Assembly (NCBI GenBank): GCA_004292955.1
Contig: RDXX01000024.1
Span: forward strand, 16,071 to 80,070
Length of the DNA stretch: 64,000 nt
Direction of reading: 5' to 3'
DNA from: Oscillatoriales cyanobacterium
GTDB taxonomy: Bacteria > Cyanobacteriota > Cyanobacteriia > Cyanobacteriales > Microcoleaceae
Below the pieces are notes generated by a model. It made no database searches. It was given only the letters and a program-made list of their open reading frames with translations, and was not told where the DNA came from. Shown one piece after another: positions 1-8,381 of the stretch (positions are counted from its first letter, which is position 1; each line of letters starts with the position of its first letter). The position numbers were made by a program, and so were the translations under genes.

Positions 1-421
1 TATTGTCCGGCTTGTTGCCCAAGTCATCTTTGCCCATTTCAATTGCCTTTTCTCGTTCGACAATTTCAGCGGGGATATCTTCAACTTTCACGTATTCCAC
101 ATTCGGGCAAGCTGCAATTTGCATTGCAATATTGCGTACTAAACTTTGGAATTCTTCGCGCCGTGCCACAAAATCTGTTTCGCAGTTAACTTCCACCAGC
201 ACTCCCACGCGGCCGCCCGTGTGAATGTAGCTGCCTACAAGTCCTTCTGAGGCAACCCGTCCTGCTTTTTTGTCAGCTCCAGCCAGACCTTTTTTCCGCA
301 GCCACTCAATTGATGTTTCGATATTGCCATCGTTTGCGGTGAGGGCTTTTTTGCAGTCCATCATCCCCGCGCCGGTTTTGTCGCGCAGTTCTTTAACAAG
401 TTTTGCAGATATGTCCGCCAT
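1..421 (-). CDS. tsf: Elongation factor Ts, N-terminal part (cut by window edge)
   Basis: This gene encodes the guanine-nucleotide exchange factor that regenerates EF-Tu-GTP during translation. The 140 residues visible begin [20 protein letters not shown]. They contain the N-terminal UBA-like helical domain ([23 protein letters not shown]) and the CETDFVAR motif, whose TDFV segment contacts EF-Tu. The start is the ATG at 421-419, the family's normal start. The C-terminal part lies to the left of the window. It follows rpsB on the same strand, the usual rpsB-tsf order, but the gap is 420 bp and filled with repeats, so read-through from rpsB is inferred. Identification is secure. Confidence 0.95.
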   Translation of the reverse strand, partial: MADISAKLVKELRDKTGAGMMDCKKALTANDGNIETSIEWLRKKGLAGADKKAGRVASEGLVGSYIHTGGRVGVLVEVNCETDFVARREEFQSLVRNIAMQIAACPNVEYVKVEDIPAEIVEREKAIEMGKDDLGNKPDN

Positions 422-841
422 CTTCTTTAAGTTCCCAATCAAAATTAGTTATTAGTCGTTAGTGCGAGCGTCCCCGCTCGCGAACCTTATCATTAGTCAT
501 TAGTCGTTAGTCATTAGTCGTTAGTGCTGTCCCCGCTCGCGAACCTTATCATTAGTCAGGAGTGCGAGCGTCCCGCTCGTGAACCTTAATCTTAATGATT
601 AGACAAGAGTTAAGAAATAGCAAGTCAGCCTTCTGGCGGATTTGGTAGGTGTAGAACCCTAATTAATTTTGGTGTTCACACTGCGGAATGCTTTTGTCAG
701 AAATCTACTAATGACCGAGACTAATGCCATTTACAATTAAAAATTAAAAATTAAAAATGTCCAACTAAAAATTATGATTTTTAATTTTTAATTTTCAATC
801 TTTAATTTTTAATTGCTTGGTGTCAGATGCCGATAGCAATA
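422..841. repeat. Repeat-filled rpsB-tsf spacer
   Basis: This stretch contains no gene. About 450-515 and 550-560 carry heptamer-type repeats alternating TTAGTCA and TTAGTCG. The phrase GTGCGAGCGTCCCCGCTCGC and close variants recur at about 471, 523 and 560; the same phrase forms a hairpin at 41872-41933. Positions 736-760 and 777-820 carry AATTAAA/TTTAATT heptamers facing each other, which could fold into a long AT-rich stem. No clear promoter is seen for tsf. Confidence 0.7.
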
Positions 842-1669
842 CTAGCTTTCGGTTTCTTCGCTGTCAGTGTCGCCGTCCTCGGGATCTACATAATTAGGGT
901 CATCCAATTCTTCGATTTCGCCATCATATTCGGCGCCTTCGTAACCACCTTCGTAGTCGTAGTCTTCGTCAGAGTCGCCGCCTTGTTGACCGTGACGACC
1001 TTCGTAGATGGCATCAGCCAACTTGCCGACAATCAGTTTGATCGATCGAATAGCATCGTCGTTTGCTGGAATCGCAATGTCAACCAAATCCGGGTCGCAG
1101 TTGGTATCCAACAGAGAGACGATGGGAATTCCCAGCTTTTGGCATTCCAACACAGCATTATACTCGCGGCGTTGGTCTACTAGGACAACTCCGTCGGGAA
1201 TCTTACGCATAGTTTTGATTCCGCCCAGATACTTCTGGAGTTTTGCCATTTCTCGGCGCAGCACGGAAGCTTCTTTTTTCGGCAACAAATCTAGGGCGCC
1301 GATTTCCTCGCGGCGCTCCAAATCCTTGAGGCGCTCGACGCGGGACTTAATCGTTGTCCAGTTGGTGAGCATTCCCCCCAGCCAGCGCTGGTTGACGTAG
1401 TAAGCACCGCAGCGTTGAGCTTCTTGGGCTACAATCCCGGCAGCTTGGCGCTTTGTACCGACGAACAAAAACTTTTTACCTTTTTCGGAGGCCACTCTCA
1501 TGTACTCGTAGGCGTCTTCCATAAGCTGAGCGGTTTGCACGAGGTCGATGATGTGAACCCCGTTGCGCTCTGTGAAAATGTAGGGAGCCATTTTCGGGTT
1601 CCACCGACGGGTTTGGTGTCCGAAGTGAACCCCTGACTCTAACATTTGAGCCAAACTAACTACTGGCAT
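842..1669 (-). CDS. rpsB: 30S ribosomal protein S2
   Basis: S2 is a late-assembling small-subunit protein that contacts S1 and the 16S rRNA. The 275-residue product starts [20 protein letters not shown]. It has the conserved [15 protein letters not shown] opening, the [12 protein letters not shown] segment, a central coiled-coil arm (about residues 110-150), and [12 protein letters not shown] and LDTNCDPD. The last 45 residues are a very acidic Asp/Glu/Tyr tail of a kind seen in some cyanobacterial S2 proteins. It lies upstream of tsf on the same strand. The long upstream leader (to about 1920) contains GC-rich inverted segments, as expected if S2 is autoregulated, but that is inference. Confidence 0.97.
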   Translation of the reverse strand: MPVVSLAQMLESGVHFGHQTRRWNPKMAPYIFTERNGVHIIDLVQTAQLMEDAYEYMRVASEKGKKFLFVGTKRQAAGIVAQEAQRCGAYYVNQRWLGGMLTNWTTIKSRVERLKDLERREEIGALDLLPKKEASVLRREMAKLQKYLGGIKTMRKIPDGVVLVDQRREYNAVLECQKLGIPIVSLLDTNCDPDLVDIAIPANDDAIRSIKLIVGKLADAIYEGRHGQQGGDSDEDYDYEGGYEGAEYDGEIEELDDPNYVDPEDGDTDSEETES

Positions 1670-2192
1670 TGTATTTTTAACTCCTGTATTCGGGTTAATC
1701 CTCCACCCGGTCGTATTTCTGAGGGTTTGCGCCCTCGAAACACCCGAAAACCCGGATGTGCGAATTTAAACAACTTTTCTAGTCTATCACCAGAAGCACC
1801 ACTTTTTCTGACTATCTTAGATCCGTAGGGTAGGGTTTTCCGTAGGGTTGCGTGGACGGTGTGCACCGACTTGAGCGATGCCATTTTTCCAAAATCATGC
1901 AACTGTAGGGAAGATCCCAACCCATGACCAGTAAATCATCTCCCAATCTAAAATCCAAAATCTAAAATCTAAAATGGTATGAGATGTAGTCGGCGGGTTG
2001 GGTGCGGGGGGCGCACGATACGGTTAGAGTTACTAGCAACCGCTTCTGAAAAAACCAAAAATCCAGGTTCGAGGTTGCAGAAGCTTTTGTGAGCTTGTGA
2101 GAGAATGGCGTTGAAGCTGCGTGTCTTGTGCCTTCTTTCGTTCGATCGAGCTTTTATCGATTTTATTCGATCGGCAATTCTGTCGGCTTTAC
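1670..2192. other. Divergent leader region between rpsB and the antiporter gene
   Basis: I see no gene here that I can support. The part next to rpsB (1680-1770) is rich in short inverted GC segments (for example TGAGGGTTTGCGCCCTCG at about 1719-1736) and would form the rpsB mRNA leader. Positions 1945-1975 hold an AATCTAA-type heptamer array. The remainder (1980-2190) is unique sequence with no recognisable motif. An open frame of 86 codons on the minus strand overlaps the rpsB start and resembles no family I know. Confidence 0.45.
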
Positions 2193-2354
2193 TAGAAAAA
2201 ATTGGTTTAAACGCAACCCTTCTAGGGAGAAATTAAAATCAGACTATTCATGAGTCCAATCCTCTTCCTTTCAGGTAGAGGTCGCCCTCATCCCTTCTCT
2301 AAGCGAGCGGGTAAGCTGTCAACTGTCAACTGTCAACTGTCAACTGTCAACTGA
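2193..2354 (+). repeat. Composite dispersed repeat, copy 1
   Basis: The order is AGAAAAAATTGGTTT, a variable stretch, GGGAGAAATTAAAATCAGAC, TATTCAT, TCCAATCCTC, GGTAGAGGT, and then a CAACTGT heptamer array (2317-2354). The same order recurs at 25669-25760, 28999-29160 (reverse), 33678-33813 and, without its tail, 48040-48104. Nothing in it looks coding. Confidence 0.75.
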
Positions 2355-2400
2355 ATGCCACGCCCTCTCGATCCGCAAAAAACCTAAAGCTAAAAACGCT

Positions 2401-4608
2401 ATGCCCATCCCCATTCTCGTCCTGCTTGAAGTTCTAATTGTCATCGCACTTTCTCGACTTGTCGGCTTAGCATTTCGAGCGATCAAACAACCTCAAGTTA
2501 TTGGAGAAATTGTAGCAGGAATTATGCTCGGGCCTTCTCTCCTCGGTTTGGTTGCACCAGATTTAGGAGCAGCACTTTTTCCAGCGGAGGCCGTTCCTTT
2601 CCTCAACGTGTTATCTGAGGTAGGGCTAATATTTTTCATGTTCTTGATTGGTTTAGAACTCAATCCTAAGTATCTAAAAAATAATTTAGATGTAGCAATT
2701 TTAACTTCCCACGTCAGCATTTTAGTGCCATTTTCCCTGGGAAGCGTGCTCGCGCTGCTGTTGTACCCGATAGTTTCAAATAATAGCGTTTCGTTTACAG
2801 CATTTGCGATGTTTTTGGGCGCTGCGATGTCAATTACTGCCTTTCCGGTGCTGGCAAGAATTATTACAGAGCACAACTTGCAGAATACCAAATTGGGGAC
2901 GCTAGCTCTGACTTGCGCTGCGGTAGACGATGTGACGGCATGGTGTTTGTTGGCGGTGGCGATCGCAGTTACGCGCACTAACTCGATGGTTGGGGCTTTA
3001 CCGACAATTTTTGAATCTATAGTGTACATCGGTTTCATGCTGACTGTAGTCCGCTGGTTCTTGCAACGGCTTTCCAAGCACTACAACCGCACCGGCAAGT
3101 TATCTCAATTAGTGCTATCCGGCATTTACATGGGAGTTGTAGCATCAGCTTTAATTACTGAATGGATCGGCATTCACTTAATTTTCGGTGCGTTTTTGCT
3201 GGGTGCTGCCATGCCAAAAAATGCCGGACTTACCAGAGAATTAGCTGAGAAAACAGAAGATTTTGTCCTGATATTTCTGCTGCCAATATTTTTCGCTTAC
3301 AGCGGTTTGCGGACTCAAATCGGCCTGCTCAATAGTCCCGAATTGTGGCTGCTGTGCGCGGCAGTTTTGGGAGTAGCAATTATTGGAAAATACTTCGGGA
3401 CTTACGTTGCTGCCCGAGTCTGCGGCATCAGCAACCGCGAAGCTTCAGCGCTGGGGTGGATGATGAATACTCGCGGTTTGACTGAACTGATTGTGCTGAA
3501 TATCGGTCTTTCTCTGGGGGTGGTTTCGCCGCTGCTATTTACGATGTTAGTCATTATGGCTTTAGTGACAACTTTTATGACTTCGCCACTGTTGGAGTGG
3601 ACTTATCCGAAAAAGCTGATTCGGTTAGATATCTCAGAAGTAAGTTCGGATGATGATTCAGAATTAAAAGATTCGCCAATGGGTGGAGAAAGCGAAGAAA
3701 TTAATAGAGAATTGCTGCCCAAGTATCGAATTTTAGTCCCGGTTGCTAATCCCAGCACGCAGAAAGGTTTGCTGCAATTGGCGATCGCCCTGGCGCAGCC
3801 TGCTGCGGATACAGGGGGTAGCGATTTGCAGTCGGCGGCGGTTCATCCTCTGAGTTTGATCGAATTAAATGAAAATTATGGTTTTGAAAGTACGCCCGTA
3901 GAAGCCGATCGCATTATTCAGGAACGCCGCTCGAAATTATCAGAATTGATAGAGAGTTTGGAATTGCCGGATGCGAAAAAATTCGTGCACCCAATCATTC
4001 GGGTTACTAAAGATGTGGCGCGGGAAACGGCGCAAATTGCGGAACTCGATCGCGCGGATTTGATTTTGGTAGGATGGCACAGGCCGACTTTTAGCAGCAA
4101 CCGTTTGGGAGGGCGTGTCGGCCAAATTCTCAGCAACGCTACTGTGGATGTAGCAATTTTTGTTGACAGAGGTAGGGAACGGTTGAATAATTTGTTAGTG
4201 CCTTATGCGGCAAATATTCACGATGATTTAGGGTTGGAATTGGCGCTGAGACTGTTGGTTAATAGCGAGGAACGTCGTTTGACGGTGCTGCGGGTGGCGG
4301 TTGACGGGGCAGAGGGAAATGAGCTGAGTTATGAGTTTCAGCGAGTTATGGATCGGTTGCCGGTAGAAGTGCGATCGCGCATTGAAACTCCGATTGTGGA
4401 GGCTGCTGAGCCGATTCAAGCGGTGGTGGCGGCTTCTGCTAATGCTGATTTGACGATCGCGGGTACGAGTCGGGAGTGGGGAATTGAACGCCAAACTCTC
4501 GGACGGTATACTGATGAATTGGCGGTGCAGTGTCATTCTTCGCTGCTGATTGCGCGCTGTTACGTGAAAGTGCGATCGCACTTGGCTTCGGTACTTGTTG
4601 ACAGTTGA
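2401..4608 (+). CDS. Kef/CPA2-type cation:proton antiporter with C-terminal universal-stress domains
   Basis: This is an inner-membrane monovalent cation/proton antiporter of 735 residues. About residues 1-400 form 12-13 hydrophobic segments with the CPA2 landmarks [19 protein letters not shown] (about 29-47), FLIGLELNP and the ion-site region [10 protein letters not shown] (about 177-186), whose paired Asp residues are the expected transport residues. About 440-730 are two cytoplasmic universal-stress-protein-like repeats ([26 protein letters not shown]), replacing the TrkA-type RCK domain of KefB/C. The stop codon lies inside a TTGACAG heptamer array, so the last residues VDS are repeat-encoded. 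The substrate ion (K+ or Na+) cannot be read from sequence. Confidence 0.9.
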   Translation: MPIPILVLLEVLIVIALSRLVGLAFRAIKQPQVIGEIVAGIMLGPSLLGLVAPDLGAALFPAEAVPFLNVLSEVGLIFFMFLIGLELNPKYLKNNLDVAILTSHVSILVPFSLGSVLALLLYPIVSNNSVSFTAFAMFLGAAMSITAFPVLARIITEHNLQNTKLGTLALTCAAVDDVTAWCLLAVAIAVTRTNSMVGALPTIFESIVYIGFMLTVVRWFLQRLSKHYNRTGKLSQLVLSGIYMGVVASALITEWIGIHLIFGAFLLGAAMPKNAGLTRELAEKTEDFVLIFLLPIFFAYSGLRTQIGLLNSPELWLLCAAVLGVAIIGKYFGTYVAARVCGISNREASALGWMMNTRGLTELIVLNIGLSLGVVSPLLFTMLVIMALVTTFMTSPLLEWTYPKKLIRLDISEVSSDDDSELKDSPMGGESEEINRELLPKYRILVPVANPSTQKGLLQLAIALAQPAADTGGSDLQSAAVHPLSLIELNENYGFESTPVEADRIIQERRSKLSELIESLELPDAKKFVHPIIRVTKDVARETAQIAELDRADLILVGWHRPTFSSNRLGGRVGQILSNATVDVAIFVDRGRERLNNLLVPYAANIHDDLGLELALRLLVNSEERRLTVLRVAVDGAEGNELSYEFQRVMDRLPVEVRSRIETPIVEAAEPIQAVVAASANADLTIAGTSREWGIERQTLGRYTDELAVQCHSSLLIARCYVKVRSHLASVLVDS

Positions 4609-4846
4609 CAGTTGACAGTTGACAGTTGACAGTTGGCAGTTGACAGTTGGCAGTTGGCAGTTGACAGTTGGCAGTTGGCAGTTGGCAGTTGGCAGTTGGC
4701 AGTTGGTTATTTGTGAGGTGCTACCAATTCCCAATTCCCAATTCCCAATCCCCAATTCCCAATTCCCAATTCCCAATTCCCAATTCCCCATTCCCAATTC
4801 CCAATTCCCAATTCCCCATTCCCAATTCCCAATTCCCCATTCCCAA
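4599..4846. repeat. Two abutting heptamer arrays (TTGACAG, then AATTCCC)
   Basis: Positions 4599-4705 are about fifteen TTGACAG/TTGGCAG heptamers and 4722-4846 about seventeen AATTCCC/CATTCCC heptamers. They run from the antiporter stop codon to five bases before the next start codon. Heptamer arrays like these are called STRR sequences in cyanobacteria (established knowledge). Reading frames through them are artefacts of the repeat. Confidence 0.9.
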
Positions 4847-4850
4847 GATT

Positions 4851-5360
4851 ATGAATCATTTAAGCCTTAAATCCCTGGCATTTTACGGGATTGCGATCGG
4901 CTCGGTTTCGCTGCTGTTTAAAGTGGTAACTGCTTACGGCGAAACAAGTTTAAAAGCGGCTCCGGCAATTGCGGGAAGTTATCGCTTTGATGCTAAAAGT
5001 TTGCCGGAATGTCTGAAATCTGATACTTTGACCTTGACAATCGAGCAATCGGGTGTTTATTTGAGCGGTAATTTGCGATCGGGTAACAGCGAGGGCGATC
5101 GCGCAAACACAGCCGAGGAGAAACCTTCTTTAGCAGGGAAGTGGGAAAATCAAGGATTGAGCTTGTCGGGTGTCGTACCTAATTTAACGGGTTGCAGCGA
5201 GTCCGCTGCGATCGGTCAAAACAGCTATGTTAAACTGCGAGGAGTTGTGGAAAAAGACAGCCTCAACGGAAAAATTAGTCTGACGGATCGGGCGGCGGCT
5301 ACTAATTTTACGGCTCAAAAAGAAGCGGTGGCGAAACCTCAGCAGAAGCAACCACATTAA
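4851..5360 (+). CDS. Exported protein of unknown function downstream of the antiporter
   Basis: I do not recognise a named family. The 169-residue product has a hydrophobic N-terminal signal or anchor (about residues 8-28, [20 protein letters not shown]). A soluble part follows with several beta-like strands ([58 protein letters not shown]), a pattern typical of small periplasmic beta proteins. Two cysteines (in PECLK and TGCSE) might pair. The frame is open upstream, but only because of the heptamer array, so I place the start at the ATG at 4851. It shares a strand with the antiporter, and a functional link is only suggested by proximity. Confidence 0.6.
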   Translation: MNHLSLKSLAFYGIAIGSVSLLFKVVTAYGETSLKAAPAIAGSYRFDAKSLPECLKSDTLTLTIEQSGVYLSGNLRSGNSEGDRANTAEEKPSLAGKWENQGLSLSGVVPNLTGCSESAAIGQNSYVKLRGVVEKDSLNGKISLTDRAAATNFTAQKEAVAKPQQKQPH

Positions 5361-5475
5361 AGGTGTTGATTTCAATCGCACCGTCAGAAAACGGGTAGAA
5401 GCCCTGGATAGATCGGGCTCCAACCTAAAACTTTCGATCGAAGAAGTTGAAGATCCAGATTTATCTGTGGAGTAA
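5356..5475 (+). pseudogene. Possible orphan C-terminal coding tail
   Basis: A short open stretch with protein-like composition runs [20 protein letters not shown] and on to EEVEDPDLSVE before a TAA at 5473-5475. It has no start codon of its own and is in a different frame from the preceding gene, so it may be the remnant of a gene whose front was deleted. It is short enough to be chance. Confidence 0.25.
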
Positions 5476-5490
5476 ATCTGAAATCTAAAA

Positions 5491-6012
5491 TTAATCGATA
5501 CTTTGGAAAAATAACACGGTTAGAATCAGGCAATTACTAACAGTGTGAGAGATGAAAATTGCTCCAAATTGGGTGGTGACTTTAAAACTTCTTTTCGGAG
5601 GACGGCGGGTGAGGGTGAATGAGCGTTTGAATTCAGTAGGAACAGCAGTTTTTTTCTTCCCGTATAGCGTGTTTTCTAACAGTTCTAATGCTTGCCATTT
5701 TGCGAGAAAAGTCACTAGCAGTATCGAGAGGGCGATGCCAGTTATTATGAAGTAAAAATCTCGCTCGCCTCCTAATAATATATAATCGATCAGCCGTTCC
5801 CGTAAATCTTTTGAAAGCACGCTTTCAAGGCCGAAGAAGACTAGCCAACCGATACAAGTGCAAGAGAGATTGAGGATGGCTGCATATTCAACGCTGGTTT
5901 TGGGGCCGAGTTTCAGTAGCTTTTGCAAGAACCATGATTCGATCGCGATCGCCAAAAACATGGCTAGAATTTGTACCAACACAGTCCGAAACGGGAAAAC
6001 AGTTGCAATCAT
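5491..6012 (-). CDS. FraC-like filament integrity membrane protein
   Basis: FraC proteins sit at the septa of filamentous cyanobacteria and are needed for filament integrity and cell-to-cell exchange (known for Anabaena). This 173-residue product has the family size and layout: hydrophobic segments at about 8-30, 42-66, 86-105 and 150-170. The stretch IAIESWFLQKLLKLGPKTSVEY and on to CIGWLVFFGLESVL matches my recollection of the family signature (E-x-x-x-L near the end of helix 1, K-T-S-x-x-Y-A, GW-x-x-F). The usual partners fraD and fraE are not in the window. A generic small membrane protein is the alternative. Confidence 0.55.
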   Translation of the reverse strand: MIATVFPFRTVLVQILAMFLAIAIESWFLQKLLKLGPKTSVEYAAILNLSCTCIGWLVFFGLESVLSKDLRERLIDYILLGGERDFYFIITGIALSILLVTFLAKWQALELLENTLYGKKKTAVPTEFKRSFTLTRRPPKRSFKVTTQFGAIFISHTVSNCLILTVLFFQSID

Positions 6013-6251
6013 TAGTTTTGCTCCTATGTCTGCTTCCCGATCGTACCTGACACACTACAAAACCGCTGTATGCTCCAGCCCCTCTTTGAAGAGCGATCGC
6101 TCTTCTGGTGACACTTAAGCCACTAGCCGCCAATGGTGCTAAAGTGAAGTCAGAATATAGAACTGAGCGATAAAAATAAAATATCCCAGAGGAGTCTCGG
6201 GTTCAAAAATTACCTGGGCCAAGACCCCGCCTGTCCGTATATTGTGTTGAA

Positions 6252-6878
6252 ATGGATGTTGCCGTGATCTTAATGCCGTCAGAAACTTCGCTTACCGAGT
6301 CAAACCCGTTGATTTTAGACAGTTTGCCAGATTTGTCGCCGAATGAGGGTGGGTGTCCCCGCCGGACTAGATTGCAAATTGATTTGATGTTGCTGGCGAT
6401 CGAGGCCTTGTATCTCGGAGGTGCGGAAGAAATGCTGGCAGTGTCAAAGGAGCTGGAATTGGAGTCAATTGTCAAAAATCGCGTTGCCTTTTGGCAGATG
6501 CGAAATACTAATCCGCTGAGACGCTATGCCCAACGCCGCTCCCTGACAGTTGTGGAGGCAAAGGCGCTGGTGGCGATCGCCTGTAATATGGCGCGCAAGT
6601 TAACTGCGACAATTCGGCAGTTGCTGCTAGATTCGCAGCAGTTGCGATCGAGAAATCTTCCCCTCAGTCAGAACTTGCAGCTTGCCGAGTATTTAGAACG
6701 TTTTCGAGCTCATTTTCGATCGCGCATGAACCCCAAGCGATCGGTGGTTGTAGCTTACGATTCCGATGACAAGCTCAACGAACTAGCTTTAAACTTGTTG
6801 AGCAAACTGCTATTTTGTACAGGCACAGCCGGAATGCAGCGCTTCTGGGTTAGCCTGTTTGATGGAGAAATTGAATAA
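6252..6878 (+). CDS. DUF3038 family protein
   Basis: This is a cyanobacterial protein of unknown function, 208 residues, mostly helical and soluble. It contains LPDLSPNEGGCPRRTRLQID, a segment typical of DUF3038, and a helical core ending GMQRFWVSLFDGEIE. The gene stops two bases before the DUF4335 gene, so the two are almost certainly one transcription unit, a pairing I know from other cyanobacteria. A second ATG at 6273 is an alternative start. No catalytic motif is visible. Confidence 0.8.
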   Translation: MDVAVILMPSETSLTESNPLILDSLPDLSPNEGGCPRRTRLQIDLMLLAIEALYLGGAEEMLAVSKELELESIVKNRVAFWQMRNTNPLRRYAQRRSLTVVEAKALVAIACNMARKLTATIRQLLLDSQQLRSRNLPLSQNLQLAEYLERFRAHFRSRMNPKRSVVVAYDSDDKLNELALNLLSKLLFCTGTAGMQRFWVSLFDGEIE

Positions 6879-6880
6879 AA

Positions 6881-8053
6881 ATGACTATTAGGCGTCAGTA
6901 CAGTCTGCCAAATTGCACCCTGGTTCTAGAAGGGTTGAGCGATGGCTCGGCAGCCAGCCAGCTAGAAATGCGGCCGGTGCTTTCGATATTAATGAGCGCT
7001 GAATGCTATGTGACAGGCCTCGGTGAGCCCCTCAATGGGGGACGGGAGTTTTTTGAAAGCTTGGTGAGGACTGTCAGCAGCTACGCTCAAGAATTTATGA
7101 GCGGAGTGCATTATCCCGATCGCTATGGCCCAAATTTGGGTATGGTACAGTTGCACAGAATTGACGGGAATTCCCACCGTTTGACCGTTCTACCCGCCGG
7201 ATCTGACAGCGCCACCCAAATCGATCAAAAAACAGAACTGTCGGCACAGGTAGATTTGACGACGGTACAGCTATTTGATTTGGTAGAGGCGATCGATCAA
7301 TTTTTTGCCGACACCCAGACGCTGCCAGAATTGTCGCTGCAATTAACCCCAATTTCCAAGCGTTATATCAAGTCTGCCGAACCTTTGGCGAAGCGCAGTT
7401 TGCCTGCGGTGGTGGGGGTGTCGAGTTTGGCTTTGGCGGCGATGGCGTTTTTCTTGGTACCAGTGCCGGAAGTCCAGCGCCCGAGAGATCCAGTGCCGCA
7501 GCCCAATCGGGCCGGCCAAAATCTCGGCACGCCGAATTCCGGTGGTTCGGGTTCGCCGAATCCCAATCCCACGCCTGCGGCTGACGGTTTGCTTGGGGAT
7601 AAAACTCCGAAAGTTGTTGAATCGAGTTCACCAACTCCGAGCACTTCGCCGCAGTCGGACACTTCACCCTTGGCCACGCCGCAGTCAAACATTTCGCCGG
7701 AAAGCACGCCCACTCCTGTTGCTGAAGGTTTGGCAAGCCCTGGGGCGGCAGCCGTGCCGATTACCGATACGGCCGAAATCGATCTGTTGAAGGGGAAACT
7801 TTCCCAGCAAATTGATGGAGTTTTGAAGAATCAGCCTGCTGTTGATGCGGAGTTGGTTTATCGGGTGAGTGTGGCTAAAGATGGGGCGATTGTCGGTTAC
7901 AAGTCGGAAAATTCCGCAGCAGTCGATCGATCCGAAGCGCCGTTGTCCGAGTTGCTTTACAAACCGGTTGGTACTAGGCCGCCTGCGGAACCGCTGGCTG
8001 ATTTCCGAGTAGTTATTGCACCGGGCGGTACTGCGGCTGTCACTCCTTGGTAA
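6881..8053 (+). CDS. DUF4335 family membrane-anchored protein
   Basis: This 390-residue protein is paired with the DUF3038 gene. Residues 1-165 form the conserved cytoplasmic domain (MTIRRQYSLPNCTLVLEGLS; the region around PVLSILMSAECYVTG). One transmembrane helix follows (about 172-192, VVGVSSLALAAMAFFLVPVP). Then comes a Pro/Ser/Thr-rich linker (about 195-295) and a C-terminal domain ending in RVVIAPGGTAAVTPW. The layout suggests a bitopic protein with the linker and C-terminus outside. The function is unknown, and translational coupling with the upstream gene is likely. Confidence 0.8.
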   Translation: MTIRRQYSLPNCTLVLEGLSDGSAASQLEMRPVLSILMSAECYVTGLGEPLNGGREFFESLVRTVSSYAQEFMSGVHYPDRYGPNLGMVQLHRIDGNSHRLTVLPAGSDSATQIDQKTELSAQVDLTTVQLFDLVEAIDQFFADTQTLPELSLQLTPISKRYIKSAEPLAKRSLPAVVGVSSLALAAMAFFLVPVPEVQRPRDPVPQPNRAGQNLGTPNSGGSGSPNPNPTPAADGLLGDKTPKVVESSSPTPSTSPQSDTSPLATPQSNISPESTPTPVAEGLASPGAAAVPITDTAEIDLLKGKLSQQIDGVLKNQPAVDAELVYRVSVAKDGAIVGYKSENSAAVDRSEAPLSELLYKPVGTRPPAEPLADFRVVIAPGGTAAVTPW

Positions 8054-8059
8054 AGGGTT

Positions 8060-8365
8060 TGTAGTGAGGACTCGGCGGTTGGAAACCGCGTCTACACACA
8101 CAAAACCCGCCTCCGCGGGTTGAAGAAAAGACGGCGGTTAAAATCGCCGGATTCGTAGAAGACTCGGCGGTTAGAAACCGCGTCTACACAGACAAAACCG
8201 GATTCGTAGAAGACTCGGCGGTTAGAAACCGCGTCTACACAGACAAAACCCGCCTCCGCGGGTTGAAGAAAAGACGGTTAAAATCGCCGGATCTGATTAA
8301 TTCTCTTCATTCCGCGGAGGCGGAATTTGTTTGTGTAGACGCGGTTTCAACCGCCGTCTTTTTCT
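8060..8365. repeat. Hairpin repeats (GGCGGTT-GAAACCGCGTCTAC / CCGCCTCCGCGG families)
   Basis: The whole spacer between the convergent DUF4335 gene and the next gene is repeats. GACTCGGCGGTTNGAAACCG with CGTCTACACA recurs at about 8070, 8160 and 8213, and AACCCGCCTCCGCGGGTT recurs twice. The reverse complement (GTGTAGACGCGGTTTCAACC) at about 8332 closes the block into a large inverted structure. The hairpins could end transcription from both sides. No gene is seen. Confidence 0.8.
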
Positions 8366-8381
8366 TATATTATAATTTGAC

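Noticed and set aside
1660..1920. 86-codon minus-strand frame overlapping the rpsB start
   Set aside because: No family resemblance, and it covers the rpsB leader; better explained as structured leader.
4619..4870. Open frames through the TTGACAG/AATTCCC arrays on both strands (Ser-Trp-Gln-Leu and Ile-Pro-Asn-Ser repeats)
   Set aside because: A seven-base repeat without stop codons keeps frames open automatically; the peptides are pure repeat translation.
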